A stretch of 64,000 bases of DNA from Nemertoderma westbladi (taxonomy: Eukaryota; Xenacoelomorpha; Nemertodermatida; Nemertodermatidae): assembly GCA_032718475.1 (NCBI GenBank), contig JAUCBJ010002178.1:1-64000 (forward strand), written 5' to 3'. Below are positions 11,558-22,540 of the stretch, in pieces; position 1 is the stretch's first letter, and every line of letters begins with the position of its first letter. Made by a program: the position numbers and the translations under genes. The notes beneath the pieces are model-generated. The model was given only the letters and a program-made list of their open reading frames with translations. It did not search any database and was not told the origin of the DNA.

Positions 11558-14170
11558 ATGGTGGAACTTTTACTTCCTAAAACTAAACCTATTTTAATCG
11601 GTACTTTATATCGGCCCCCTAAACAATCAGATTTTTTGCAAAATTTTGAAAATACAATTTTATGTAATCTTAGGTCAGACTGTGAAATATATTTCTTAGG
11701 TGATTTTAATATCTGTTACCATCACAAAGCATCCCCCATCTGTAAACAGTACCAAAGTATTTTAAATTTGTTTGGTTTAAAACAAATTATTCGAGATTCT
11801 ACCAGAATTACCAGTAAAACTTCTACTTTACTAGATCACATCCTTTGTAATAATACCGATATTATTTCTCAATCTGGGGTTTTACCTATAGGTCTAAGCG
11901 ATCATTTTATAGTTTTTTGCACAAGAAAGACACAAAAATCTTTTTTCGGGGATCATAAAACAGTAACAGTTAGGTCTATGAAAAATTACAGCAAGGAACG
12001 CTTTTTAAGTTTGTTAGTTAATTCTGACTGGGAACCCTGTTTTAAGGCCGCTGACATTAACCTTGCGTACACTGTTTTTAAAGATATATTTTTAAAGGCA
12101 CTTAATACTGTAGCACCAATTAAAGAAATTAGTCTTAAACAACGCACTGAGCCCTGGATGACCTCGGGTATTCTTAGTAATATCAGAGAAAGAGATAACT
12201 ATTTGTATAAATTTAGGAAATACCGTGTTTTAGCTGATTATAATAATTACTGCAAATATAGAAACCTTGTCCAACGGGAAATAAAAAAAGCTAAATCTGA
12301 ATATTTGTACAACAAAATAAGTGAGAATAAAGATAATCCTAAAAGTCTATGGTCTACCCTAAAATCTTTAGGTTATAAAAACCTTAAATCTAAATCGAAT
12401 ATTGTTCTGCAAGATAACGGTGAGCTGATTCATGATCATACTCTAGTTAGTAATTTATTTAATAATTATTTTACTAATGTTGCCTCTAATTTAGTTAAGA
12501 AATTACCGTTATCAAGTAATAAATATAGTATAGGGTCCGAAACTCTAAAAAATTTTTATTTAGAAAAGTTACAAAATTCAGAAAAGTTATTTTTAAAACC
12601 CGTTTCTGAGGATTTCGTTTTTAAAAATCTACTTAGCCTATCAGCCTCAAAAAGTACCGGTCTAGATCTAATACCTGCCCGTTTTCTTAAGGATGGTGCT
12701 GAAGTACTTAAAGTGCCTATTACTTTTATTATTAATTACTCTATCGTAGATAATGTAGTACCAGACGAACTGAAATTAGCTAAGGTTGTTCCTCTGTATA
12801 AAAAGAATAGTAAAGTAGAACCCTGTAATTACAGACCTGTTAGTATCTTAAGTATTGTATCTAAAATTCTAGAACGTTCTGTTTTTCTACAGCTGGAGGC
12901 ACATCTTAGTAGGCTAAATCTGATCTATGAACTTCAGTCCGGTTTTCGTAAATCATATTCTACAGACACCTGCCTTATTAACTTAACTGATACAATTAGA
13001 TGTAATAACGCAAAGGGTTTATATACTGGTATGGTAATGTTGGACCTACAAAAGGCTTTCGATACTGTAGATCACGAAATTCTGCTTGGTAAGTTAGGCC
13101 TGATGGGTGTAGGTTCTATAGACTGGTTCAAGTCCTACCTGTCAGACAGAGGTCAAACTGTAGTCATTAGCAAATCGCTGTCTACTGTACAAGAGATTAC
13201 CTGTGGTGTACCGCAAGGTAGTATATTAGGTCCTCTGCTTTTTGTATGCTATGTAAATGATATGATAAGTAGTATAGATCCCGATTTTAAACTCATTTTA
13301 TATGCCGACGACAGTGCTCTTATTTTCTCTCATAAAGATCCTATCCATATTTCCCAAAAGTTAAGTGCAGTTCTAGAATCCTGTAATGAGTGGTTGGTTG
13401 ATAATAAGCTATCCATTCACTACGGTAAAACTGAAAGTATTTTGTTTGGTTCCAAAAGAAAGTTAAAGAAGGTAACTAAGTTTGAAGTCACTAGTAATGG
13501 ACATAAGATTGAAAATAAAAAGGAAGTTAAATATTTAGGCGCCACATTGGATAACTGCTTATCAGGAGAAAGTACAGTGAAAAATATTTTCTCGAAAGTT
13601 AACAGTAGGCTTAGGTTTCTATACAGAAATAAAAATAGTTTGAACACCGACTCCCGCAAGTTACTTTGCTCTTCTTTAATACAGTGTCACATGGACTATG
13701 CGTGCTCTTCTTGGTATGAAGGCTTAACCAAACAGCTTAAATGTAAATTACAAGTAGCTCAGAATAAAGTAGTACGATTTATTAAAGACTACAAACCTAG
13801 GCACCACCTAACTCCAGATGACTTTTCTGAATCTGGACTACTTAACTTAGATAGTAGAGTTAAGCAGCTACGCCTTAACCATGTGCATAAAGTGTATAAT
13901 GGTAAATGTCCCAATTACCTAAAACAAAAATTCAACAGAGTACGCGATACACACTCTTACAGTACCAGAGCTAGTGCTTCAAACTTCTACCTCCCGAATT
14001 GTAAATCCTTTGAATCTGATACTTTCTTTTTTAACGGCATAAAAAATTGGAACGCTCTGCCTAATGAAATTAAAAACCTAAATAATCAACATTCTTTTAA
14101 ATCTGCAGTTAAATCTCATCTCCGTGTGCAATGTAAAAATAGGTACAATAGTCCTACAGTAAGTTATTAG
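11558..14170 (+). CDS. LINE Z: endonuclease (truncated)-reverse transcriptase, CR1/L2-like
   Basis: One uninterrupted 870-residue frame. Residues 1-125 are the C-terminal two thirds of an APE endonuclease: [22 protein letters not shown] and LSDHF; the N-terminal part with the first Asn and Glu is missing. A coiled linker follows (to ~320), then a complete reverse transcriptase: [34 protein letters not shown] (motif A Asp), [13 protein letters not shown] and [12 protein letters not shown] (motif C YADD). The C-terminal region ends in the WNALP..I family motif. No stop or frameshift in 2.6 kb suggests a recent insertion, but 5' truncation makes it dead on arrival. The ATG is only the first in frame; the real ORF2 began upstream. 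Confidence 0.9.
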   Translation: MVELLLPKTKPILIGTLYRPPKQSDFLQNFENTILCNLRSDCEIYFLGDFNICYHHKASPICKQYQSILNLFGLKQIIRDSTRITSKTSTLLDHILCNNTDIISQSGVLPIGLSDHFIVFCTRKTQKSFFGDHKTVTVRSMKNYSKERFLSLLVNSDWEPCFKAADINLAYTVFKDIFLKALNTVAPIKEISLKQRTEPWMTSGILSNIRERDNYLYKFRKYRVLADYNNYCKYRNLVQREIKKAKSEYLYNKISENKDNPKSLWSTLKSLGYKNLKSKSNIVLQDNGELIHDHTLVSNLFNNYFTNVASNLVKKLPLSSNKYSIGSETLKNFYLEKLQNSEKLFLKPVSEDFVFKNLLSLSASKSTGLDLIPARFLKDGAEVLKVPITFIINYSIVDNVVPDELKLAKVVPLYKKNSKVEPCNYRPVSILSIVSKILERSVFLQLEAHLSRLNLIYELQSGFRKSYSTDTCLINLTDTIRCNNAKGLYTGMVMLDLQKAFDTVDHEILLGKLGLMGVGSIDWFKSYLSDRGQTVVISKSLSTVQEITCGVPQGSILGPLLFVCYVNDMISSIDPDFKLILYADDSALIFSHKDPIHISQKLSAVLESCNEWLVDNKLSIHYGKTESILFGSKRKLKKVTKFEVTSNGHKIENKKEVKYLGATLDNCLSGESTVKNIFSKVNSRLRFLYRNKNSLNTDSRKLLCSSLIQCHMDYACSSWYEGLTKQLKCKLQVAQNKVVRFIKDYKPRHHLTPDDFSESGLLNLDSRVKQLRLNHVHKVYNGKCPNYLKQKFNRVRDTHSYSTRASASNFYLPNCKSFESDTFFFNGIKNWNALPNEIKNLNNQHSFKSAVKSHLRVQCKNRYNSPTVSY

Positions 14171-14515
14171 TTTATTAATTATTTACTATTTATACTGTAA
14201 TTACGTTTTATAATAAATTGTTCTGTACATGACATCTTTATCGTTGAGTCGGACATTGTCACTCTCTCGGTAAAGTTGTACATGTACATAGTGTAATTAC
14301 GTTTTATATTGGTTTTAGGTTAGCGTAATGTAATATTGTATTTGTAACCAAGTAACATAAAGGACCCCCTTGGAAATAAGCTGCAAAGCTTTAGGGGTAA
14401 TCCTATATGTTATGTTGGACAATACCTTTATACCGGTACATTGTTTGGTGTATTTGTTATTGTTTTTACATAATGTATAAATAAATCTATAAATAAATCT
14501 ATAATCTATAAGGGA
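14171..14515 (+). mobile_element. 3' untranslated region and repeat tail of LINE Z
   Basis: It includes GGAAATAAGCTGCAAAGC..TAGGGGTAATCCTAT and ends in tandem ATAAATCT units at about 14477-14510. This is the 3' end type of CR1/L2-like elements, which lack poly(A). A diverged second copy lies at 57447-57602. Confidence 0.75.
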
Positions 14516-15661
14516 CATCAGGGCACAGGGCTGCTGCTCTATTATTTGCTAATGCCCTAATGATTATTCGGCTTGTCTTTCCTAAATCTTTTCTAATTAA
14601 TCCCCTCTCTCACCATCTATTGGTGACAGCTTATGGTTAGTACATATGCCGTTACCTATAGTAGATCGGTTATATGCACTGCACCAATAAATATACATGA
14701 AGACAATTAATAGCTTAACATTAATTAATATATGGTAGATTGTGCAGTCATCTGACATCCAAAATGGCCCCCATTGGTAAGGTTCCCTTGTTGTAAGTTG
14801 ACCTTTGTTTGGGGGTCCTTACAAACCGGGGTGCTAATAGATTTCCCATTTTGGTTAATAACTGTTTGAGATGACATATTGGTTTTCTGGGTGACGAGGT
14901 GCCTCAGGGATCGCTCACATAACAATACCGATCGGTTTAACTTAGTGAAATCTACTGTTAGTTTTTCTTAGGAATTATTACCATTGGACTAATCCACTCT
15001 GTAGTTTCCTTAATGCTGATTATATATAAGCCTAGGCCCTTGCTGGCACTACGGTATCTAATCAACTTTTAAACTTCCCTCCATCATTAGTTTATATTCA
15101 ATATAAAAAGGTGCCAGTCTTAATACTACACAACCGACTGAATGACTGACAATCGAATGATTGACCCAAGGACCAACCGAGCAACTGACTGACTGACTGA
15201 GTTATTGCCTCAGTCAGTGTATTCGGTCGGTACGACCGAATGTCTGATGACTGGCAGACCAACTGACAAACCTACTGACAAAATAATTTTAAATAATATT
15301 TTAGAATGAAATTTGAAAAGTGCTATTAATATTTGATGATATTATTTATATTCCTGTTGTTTGAATTTATATCTACTTAATGCTTGCTGCTTTGGTCATA
15401 ATTATTATTGTTGTGGAAGAAGAGTAAAACCACCAATACATTTTATGGTCTTCGACTTTGATAATGACCCAGGTTTAATCAATGTTAAAATATAAAACAC
15501 TGAATTTTCCTCCAAGGACCAAGGCTACTCCAATTCATTGCTCCAATTCTAGTAGTTTTATTGATAATCAGTATTCATGAAGTATTGCACCGTCACAACC
15601 ATTAAACAATTGGTATAATTACCGCATTGCAACTAATTATCCAAATATATAATTAAAGAAA
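14516..15661. other. Intergenic DNA with two adjacent small hairpins
   Basis: ACTGACTGAG (15192-15201) pairs with CTCAGTCAGT (15209-15218). Directly after, ATTCGGTCG (15221-15229) pairs with CGACCGAAT (15233-15241). No gene recognised. Confidence 0.5.
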
Positions 15662-16048
15662 TTACAAAAGAAATATCTTTACCGCAGAATTTGGAAATTT
15701 CAAAACTGTGAGACTGTGCGCGCTTAATCTCACACGACTGAAAGCAACATGAACATAATCGGGGATGTAACAGTTCTTCTCTTCATAAAGGTTATGGGAA
15801 GTTAATTTTGGGTTAATACTGGATCTATAGAGTTGGAATTTCGACGCAGTCTGATTCGGTTGTTTAGCTATAATTCTATTTCGAATACTGGCAAAAGCAT
15901 CACTGCACTCGAAATCACAAGCTGTGATCGATAATCTAAAACCCGGGGCATTTGCGTCCTTAGATAACTTGTAGATACAATGAAACGGTTTATTTAGGTC
16001 ATAATTAATTGAAAACATTTTCTTCATAAAACGATTCCTAGCATTCAT
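15662..16048 (-). pseudogene. C-terminal fragment of a retroelement polyprotein
   Basis: A 128-residue frame containing YIPDYVHVAFSRVRLSAHSL. This resembles the block just before the terminal zinc-binding motif of some non-LTR ORF2 proteins (FSRLRLSSHNL..E.GRW). Neither the zinc motif nor the RT core is present. The family is a guess from this one block. Confidence 0.4.
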
Positions 16049-16306
16049 AATGCGGTAATTGACAGGAAAAGCGCCTGCCTCAATTAACCAAAGATCTAAT
16101 GAAGTCTGCCCCCATACATTTAACTACGTCTTTACCATTCTACTTTATACAATTTCTATACTTGATAAGTTGTTTGTAAGTCAGCTCTCCCCACCATACA
16201 GTATCCTAGCTAAAATAGTAGCTTCAAATACCTGATGTTTAGATACAAATAGCATGGTTGTGTATTCTTATTACAGAAAATAGAGAATTTATTATATGGA
16301 TATTAT

Positions 16307-16680
16307 ATGGTGCCGAGAGTGTCTCGCAATCCGGAGGATCAGAGTCAGGGGGATTCAAAAGTGTCTCGAAATGACTCCGGAATGACTCCAAAATCGCTGG
16401 TCTGCATCTGGTTCACAACCCGATACATCGATGTCCACAACATCGCCTTAGAGAGGACCAGTATCTGTTTCGCATCTTTCGACGACAGAAGTTTCTCCAA
16501 TCTCGATGTCTCAATGGAAGCACGGTTCATCTCGGTACACGCCATAGATATTCGACATGCAGCTGCTGTTTCGTTTAGCGTCTCAACTGATTTGCATAAC
16601 ACTTCATCGATAGAGTCGCAGGTTAGTGAGTCGATAACAGGTGGTGGAATTGAACTTATGAAATCGTTAAATCACTGGTG
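16307..16680 (-). pseudogene. Unrecognised frame, helical, relatively GC-rich
   Basis: The minus-strand frame reads through about 110 residues, including LCKSVETLNETAAACRISMA, DAKQILVLSKAML and VIPESFRDTFESP, then stops. It is predicted to be mostly helical. GC content is higher than in the flanks. The start is not obvious. It could be a gag-like or ORF1-like fragment; no family is recognised. Confidence 0.25.
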
Positions 16681-16950
16681 ATCTACTCGCAAGTGTGTAA
16701 TCCCCCTGTGGTCGCACATTCCCTCATTACCAGCACCAAAGTGATACTGACCAATCATCGATTTACACGCGATTTACAAGGTTTTCAATATTTACTGGGG
16801 GTCGAACTGCACCGCAGATACAGTATCTATATACGCACAGAGGACCATGATCCGAACCACCACGTGATCGATCAATTTCAAGAGAGTTTATATAATGCAC
16901 GGACAATGACCTCGCTACGCACAGCTACAGTACATATACATCAGGCAGCA

Positions 16951-17016
16951 TCCAATGATTTTGTTGATAAGCCAGCCTAGCATTCTTAATGCACACTGCA
17001 TTCGGCTTGCCAATTG
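16951..17016 (+). pseudogene. 3' end relic of RTE-like LINE (family A)
   Basis: ATTTTGTTGATAAGCCAGCC, AGCATTCTTAATGCA and TGCATTCGGCTTGCC match the extreme 3' end of family A (FVDKPAQHS codons plus the ATGCAGCATGCCG segment). A loose (TAG)n-like run follows at 17097-17125. Confidence 0.6.
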
Positions 17017-17594
17017 TGGATTGCATGGTAGTGACAAAATGTTGTTGTTGCATAGCATTTCAATGTGCAGTTTCAATGCAGCAGACAGATTATACAGTAG
17101 TAGTAATAGTAGTCTAGCAGTAGTATCTAATGTCGGAGTGGCAGTGGGTGATAATTAAGCCAAAATATTAATGTCATAATTATGCTTTTGAATTCCATCA
17201 TAATGCGGCAATTAATGTCTTAACGCCTTTAAAAATTAAGAAAGATTTTTAAAAATAAGATTAATTCAGATAAAGGTAAACAGGTGCAGCAATTATCATT
17301 CTATTGGTTCTTATTGGAATTATATTACTGGGGTATTAAAACTTCAAAAAAACATTTCTCCAAATGTCAGATCTTTAAAGATTACCATCAGTAACACAAT
17401 GAAGAAAATACTTTAATTAGCCAATTACTTTCAGATTGTTTTAATCTTTTCATGTTATTCAAATTGCAATGTCATTTTATAACTTCTTTTCAAAATTGAT
17501 GAGTGGTTTTTAAATAAATATAAAGGATTCGTTCATTGTTATCTGCATTTTTAATTTAATCAGCAGTACTTTGAAGGAAAACAAAAGAAAAGCG

Positions 17595-17786
17595 ATGGCG
17601 ACTTCAAATACTTCTCTACTATCATTTGATGAGAGAGTGGCGCAACATTGGCAATATAAGTTAGCTACTCAAATAGCAACAATTGGTCTCATATCCATTG
17701 CTGCTATTGGAACTATCAACAACACACTTACTTTTTTGGTAATGAGAAAATTCAAACCTCAAACGAGCACAACTGTATATCTACAG
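17595..17786 (+). CDS. Rhodopsin-family GPCR, exon 1 (N-terminus and TM1)
   Basis: First coding exon of a three-exon receptor (64 + 59 + 192 codons; 315 residues in total). ATG in a good context (AAAGCGATGG). Residues 1-25 form a short N-terminus with one N-glycosylation site (NTS, residue 5). TM1 is about residues 26-50 and carries the GTINNTLTFLVM motif (family GN motif with NN). The exon ends CTACAG|GTAAGT in phase 0, matching exon 2. The protein is probably a plasma-membrane receptor for a small ligand or peptide; the ligand cannot be read from sequence. The 12.5-kb intron that follows holds a stack of nested transposons. An upstream in-frame TTG exists but no upstream ATG. Confidence 0.85.
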
Positions 17787-18219
17787 GTAAGTGATAGATC
17801 ATTCAATGTCTTCCTTTTATAAGAAGTAGATCAAAATGAAAATTGCAACGGAACACTTAGTGGATCGTTTCTGCTATTCATTCCCAAAACTAGAAATCCA
17901 ATTTTAAAGAACCCTCAATTTATAGAGCTCCCTGGTATCCCAAATTATCTCAGGATATTAATCTATTAAATGGCTGAATCGCACTATAAGCCGCATTATT
18001 TGTAACATATTATTTATATATAATATTAATGATATATTATGATAAAATAATGATGCAATTTGTTATTGGCTTGCTGCACCCCAAAATAGCAGCAGCTAAT
18101 CTTCTACTTTCCCTCTCTCTATATCAAAATAAGGAGTAAAAAATAACTAATAGGATGCAGTATTGTAAAGTGCGCAGCACATGGCACAATAATTATAAGT
18201 AATATATATAATTAATTAC
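17787..18219. other. GPCR intron 1, 5' part
   Basis: Begins with the GTAAGT donor. AT-rich; no element recognised before the Penelope-like fragment. Confidence 0.5.
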
Positions 18220-18600
18220 AAGTCTAGTTCGATGGAATTCTTTTGCGTATTTAATGTTGGTTTAAGTTTTTTAATTAAAATAGTTTCTTCCAAGCAACGG
18301 TCAAATTATTCTTCCCATTGCTCAATAAAAAATCGTAAAATTATGACCGTAAGTCGTAGGGTTAGTTACTGCTACCACAAGTATATTTGTAAACTAACCT
18401 AGAACGCATGTGTTGCGGGAGCAAATCCTTGTACCTGACGAACGATACCAATAATCCCAATGATGGTTTAAAACACTTAAATTTATCTGGAAATGCAAGT
18501 TTGAATACTTTAGTTTGGCAATCTTTTATTTGGATACCATGTTGCCCTGTGTAGGGCAAGTGTAAACGGTGTGTTTTTATCTAATGTAAGGTAAAGTTGC
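18220..18600 (-). pseudogene. Penelope-like element fragment in GPCR intron 1
   Basis: The minus strand reads MPYTGQHGIQIKDC, then FKCFKP..., YKDLLPQHMRSRLVYKYTCGSS. This is the block just before the GIY-YIG domain, including the start of the cysteine-containing strand. After a break, downstream sequence gives ETILIKKLKPTLNTQKNSI, the end of the nuclease domain. The middle of the GIY-YIG domain has been deleted. Opposite in orientation to the host gene. Confidence 0.65.
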
Positions 18601-19216
18601 TTTTAGTGTGATAACGCACTATAAAGATAACGCACAATTTAACACAGTCAGGGTATCAATTTTCATTTAATATTTTAAATTAACCGATAGTTGTATCACG
18701 ATGAAAAAGTAGGTATGTTAATCTAATATGAAAATTATGCGAGATAGTTAAAATAAGCCAAACTTATGCGGAAAGGGATAAAGCATGGAATACTAAATAT
18801 ACACGGAAGGACAAATGTATCATACCACCCCTGGAGGCAATCTTTTTATTTTATGAAACGATAGATATGAATGAGAGAAAACCGCTGCTAAATTTTTTTC
18901 CAAATCTATCGAGTCGTTTTTGAGATTTAGCATTTTATATAACGCTCCCATGGCCTACTATTATACATGGCCTTGTCAGCCGCATTTTTAGGCTATTCAA
19001 AAAGAGACCAGTTTTATTTACAACAATTTGATATTTTGATATAATTCCTTAATTTGACTGAATTTAAGTCTCCTCGTTAAGCAAGATACTAAATTATATG
19101 GAAGCTAGTGTTTTAGGTAGGTTTAGAAGGTAATTTTGACACTACTGGTTCCTACATCCTACTTTCTTCTATAAATATATTGTAGTAGCTAGTTCTTATT
19201 ACTATTCGTATAGAAA

Positions 19217-19741
19217 ATGTTCCAGAACATGTTAGCTATTCATCTGTCATTGTCCGTCTGTAAGAACATCCGTGACGGAGCTGTAGCAATAAAGACGGCG
19301 TGGCCAAAATGTCGCATTATTGTCGGATCAATTATCGCACGATTAATTAGACCGCCACGTAACCTACACCCCAACCAGCTCCTCGCAATGATGTGCCATG
19401 AAAACAACATAACCTTCACTGAGCACTCGATTACAGCCAACCACCTATACGACAGTAAACATATTAAACAACAGAATATCGGGTTACTCGTTCGCGCCAT
19501 CGTCGAGAAAGTGCGCCCCAGTGCCGGTGCTTCTCAGGCTACCTCCCGTTACTATGGTAACCAAACACCCGGCGCTCACTGGTTGGGCTCCCATCCGCCT
19601 CCGGCTCCGCCAGCTCCCACTGCCATCTCGGGACGGAAACCGACTCCCATAGCGCCAGGGGCGGGTCGTCCAACCACCCAGGGGTACCCGACACAACCCT
19701 GGCCCGCCCAGCAACCCCCTACAGGGCCTCCCCCCTTCTGA
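19217..19741 (+). CDS. LINE X ORF1: C-terminal SGNH esterase-like domain plus proline-rich tail (5' truncated)
   Basis: A 174-residue frame with an in-frame stop just upstream of the ATG. Residues ~10-95 (HLSLSVCKNIRDGAVAIKTA, CRIIVGSIIARL, LLAMMCHENNITFTEHS, LYDSKHIKQQNIGLLVRAIV) look like the second half of the SGNH-hydrolase/esterase domain of CR1-type ORF1 proteins. The N-terminal GDS block with the catalytic Ser is missing. Residues ~105-174 are rich in Pro, Gly and Ala, and the local DNA is far more GC-rich than its surroundings. ORF1 proteins bind element RNA; the role of the esterase is not settled. ORF2 starts 165 bp downstream. The esterase call is inference from motif layout. Confidence 0.6.
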   Translation: MFQNMLAIHLSLSVCKNIRDGAVAIKTAWPKCRIIVGSIIARLIRPPRNLHPNQLLAMMCHENNITFTEHSITANHLYDSKHIKQQNIGLLVRAIVEKVRPSAGASQATSRYYGNQTPGAHWLGSHPPPAPPAPTAISGRKPTPIAPGAGRPTTQGYPTQPWPAQQPPTGPPPF

Positions 19742-19906
19742 GGGAGGTCCTGCAGTTTCTAAGGGGGTTATCGGTGCACTAATTACGTTTTTACAGGCTA
19801 TTGATGCCTAGACCTTAATTACCGGTAATTAATATTTCCATGTAACTTTAACTGGTATTTTAACACTTTTATAATTTTAGTATTTTATTCCTAATGACAA
19901 ACTATC

Positions 19907-21802
19907 ATGTTCGCGACCTTAACTGTAAATGTAACTACTTTAGTAATTTTATTCCTATATACAATCATATATGCGATTCTAAATTGGATATATGTAATAC
20001 CACCCATTTCGCCTAACCTCAACGTAATACCCCAAGTCATTTATATACTCACTCAAACATCGATTTTAGTTTTTGCAGAGGCGATTTTACTTTTAGTTGT
20101 AATCGTCCACTACCTACGGAAACAAATCCTTGTTTTTATTTCACTTGTACTATATTTCTTAACTGTTATAGTCACATTGTTTTTACTATTTAGCGTCTTT
20201 GTTGTACTTTTAATTCCATTAATTTTTATTTTTGTGAATATTTGGTTTGATAGGTTGAAATTTAATTCAAGAACTATGTATAGAGGGCGGCAAAAACGCC
20301 AACCACAAAAATTCAAGTATTTTAATTTAAAAACAATATTGGGAATTTTTCTGATAATCTGTATTCACAGAGGAACATTTGGGGCTCTCTCTGGCGGGCA
20401 GTCGATGGCACCAGCTATTTTACACCCACCAGGGTACCATTATATGGTGACACTATTCACTCTCTGTTTTTTTCTGAGTCGCTATATATGGGCCTGTAGT
20501 AATAAATATAATAATTTTAACTGTAAACGCCGAAACGTTTTTATTTCAATGGTTTTTGTCTTGTTCACTACCGTTTTATCCGGTATTTTATTTCACTGTA
20601 GTAGTCGAATTACAACCATGTTGTATTCACCACCTGTGTGTGATTATACTTTCCGCCCAGAAACACAAACTAGAAACACCAAATTAATTTTGAGTTTTAT
20701 TATTTCGAGTTTTAAATTAAGTACAATATTATATGTCCGTGTAGTAATAAGTTCTATGTTAATTGTGAGTCTCACAGTAAACAATCTATTAGCTCTAGCT
20801 GGAGACATCCACCCGAACCCTGGCCCTCAGATTGATGATATACAGGTAGATCTGAAATCTTTTATTCGGTCTAACAGTCAAACATTTCATTTTATTCAAA
20901 TAAATGCTAGAAGTTTATTTAAAAATATCGATCATGTACGCAGTTTGCTGAGGGGTTCAAATAACTGCATTTTATCTGTAACCGAAACGTGGTTAAAGAA
21001 ACATATTAGCGCTAAAGCAGTAGCCATTCCCGGTTATAAAATTTATAGGCAAGACAGAAGGGGAAGGAAGGGGGGTGGAGTCTTAACATATGTTCCAGAA
21101 CATATAAATAGTAGGGTTAGACCCGATATCAAAACTAACAGGGTTTTAGAATCGATATGGGTGGAAATAGACGATATTTTGGTTTGCACTGTTTATCGTC
21201 CGCCCAGAACTAGAATTAAAATAAATACTAACTTTTTTAACAGTTTTTCAGAGGAAATTGAAAATGCACAAATTCTGGAACCAAATAAAAAATTAATTAT
21301 TCAAGGTGACCTAAATGTAAACATTTTGGGGACTTCAGGAGTTAATAATACGAGACTTTCAGCTCTCAATGACATCTTAAATTTGTATACATTGTACCTA
21401 ACAAATACAACAGTGCCAACTAGAACCACGGATAAAACTTCCACACTTTTAGACGTGGTAATAACTAGTCTGAATCGAACTACTATTTCTAATTCCACTG
21501 GCAGTGTATATTTATGCGATTTCTCAGATCATGATTACACAGTGACATCAATTAAACATAAATTTAATAAAATGGTAAAGGAAGACAACGAGTGGATTGA
21601 GTATAGGAATTTTACTGATTTTAACAAAGGTGCCTTTTTAAATGAAATTGAGAATATTATCTGGAATGATTTTTATCTTGAGGATGATATCAATAAACAA
21701 TTTGAGATTTTTGAAAATCAGATAGTGGAAATACTGAATAAATATGCCCCTATGAAACGTAAACTAGTCATTCCTAATAAAAATATGATGAGAGATGACT
21801 GA
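19907..21802 (+). CDS. LINE X ORF2, N-terminal half: multipass membrane region - 2A-like motif - APE endonuclease
   Basis: A 631-residue frame from ATG. Residues ~4-298 hold about seven hydrophobic segments (roughly 4-30, 43-69, 72-113, 141-159, 179-197, 208-229, 262-298) with short basic loops (RGRQKRQPQKFK). At residues 299-307 the sequence is GDIHPNPGP, a 2A-like ribosome-skipping motif with His in place of the usual Glu. An APE endonuclease follows: FIQINARSLF, LSVTETWL, CTVYRPP, IIQGDLNVN, TSTLLDVVI and DFSDHDYT, so all main catalytic positions are present. The frame ends at a TGA where the continuing frame suggests Trp was lost; the rest of ORF2 follows in other frames. 2A motifs at the N-terminus of LINE ORF2 are known; a seven-segment membrane region ahead of one is not something I recognise. 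Confidence 0.8.
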   Translation: MFATLTVNVTTLVILFLYTIIYAILNWIYVIPPISPNLNVIPQVIYILTQTSILVFAEAILLLVVIVHYLRKQILVFISLVLYFLTVIVTLFLLFSVFVVLLIPLIFIFVNIWFDRLKFNSRTMYRGRQKRQPQKFKYFNLKTILGIFLIICIHRGTFGALSGGQSMAPAILHPPGYHYMVTLFTLCFFLSRYIWACSNKYNNFNCKRRNVFISMVFVLFTTVLSGILFHCSSRITTMLYSPPVCDYTFRPETQTRNTKLILSFIISSFKLSTILYVRVVISSMLIVSLTVNNLLALAGDIHPNPGPQIDDIQVDLKSFIRSNSQTFHFIQINARSLFKNIDHVRSLLRGSNNCILSVTETWLKKHISAKAVAIPGYKIYRQDRRGRKGGGVLTYVPEHINSRVRPDIKTNRVLESIWVEIDDILVCTVYRPPRTRIKINTNFFNSFSEEIENAQILEPNKKLIIQGDLNVNILGTSGVNNTRLSALNDILNLYTLYLTNTTVPTRTTDKTSTLLDVVITSLNRTTISNSTGSVYLCDFSDHDYTVTSIKHKFNKMVKEDNEWIEYRNFTDFNKGAFLNEIENIIWNDFYLEDDINKQFEIFENQIVEILNKYAPMKRKLVIPNKNMMRDD

Positions 21803-22088
21803 GCAACAGATGAACTTAATGAGTTAAAAACCAATAAATATAAAAAATTTGCACTTTGGCACTCGTACAAAAAGTGATAACGATTACAAAGCATACAAAT
21901 TATTGCGAAATAAGTTTAATAATCTGAACAATAAACTAAAGAATAATTTCGTAAAAAATAAATATCTGAGTGCCAGGGACAGCAAATCGTGGTGGAAAAT
22001 AATTAATAAAATTATAAATAATAAAATCAAAAGTACCTCCATTAACTGTATCAAATATAGGTAGTTTAACAACTAACAGAAAACAACT
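21803..22088 (+). pseudogene. LINE X ORF2, linker region (broken)
   Basis: After the TGA at 21800-21802 the same frame continues (ATDELNELKTNKYKKFALWH) to about 21875. It then shifts to the frame reading SDNDYKAYKLLRNKFNNLNN and KSWWKIINKII. The last piece (LTVSNIGSLTTNRKQLSNAM) is in yet another frame and is cut by the insertion at 22089-22103. This is the basic helical linker between endonuclease and RT. Confidence 0.75.
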
Positions 22089-22540
22089 ATCAAATGCCAT
22101 GAAATGGACCAAATTGATGACATGATTACAAATCGGGTCATCCCAATCATAACAGGTAATCCCCCTCCAGGTAAAATTCAGCACGATCTCCTCGCTCTGC
22201 CTGTCAGGGAGGGAGGTCTAGCAATATTAAGATCAACCGACCTTCATCAGGGTATCCAGGAGTCCCAAAGATTATGTGAACCACTCTTTAGTGTTGACAC
22301 CTGCTTAGAACCATCAGAAGCGCAGCGCATACAAAACAACAAACAATCCGTCGAGAAATAAAGAAAGATCGAATGGAAGGTGTGAAGGAAAGCGCAGAGT
22401 GCATCCACAGTAAGCTTAGCAACAGCGACCAATAACTCCGCCTACTATCTAAGGAAAAGGGAGCCTCTTCCTGGCTGACCGCACTACCACTGACCAAATA
22501 CGGTTACTCCCTACACAAAGAAGCCTTCAGGGATGCACTA
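22089..22540 (+). pseudogene. Element Y, left part (retroelement C-terminal region)
   Basis: The 15-bp target duplication ATCAAATGCCATGAA is at 22089-22103 and 25073-25087. Y begins at 22104 with a frame reading DLLALPVREGGLAI. After a frameshift near 22358 it reads KEKGASSWLTALPL and LHKEAFRDA. These blocks belong to a conserved C-terminal region that I recall from many uncharacterised invertebrate retroelement proteins. Y is 5'-truncated and is interrupted after codon FRDA by LINE D; its frame resumes at 24624. Confidence 0.65.

Noticed and set aside
19240-19714. Minus-strand frames over LINE X ORF1
   Set aside because: Shadows of the esterase/proline-rich frame; the arginine- and glycine-rich text follows from the GC-rich opposite strand.
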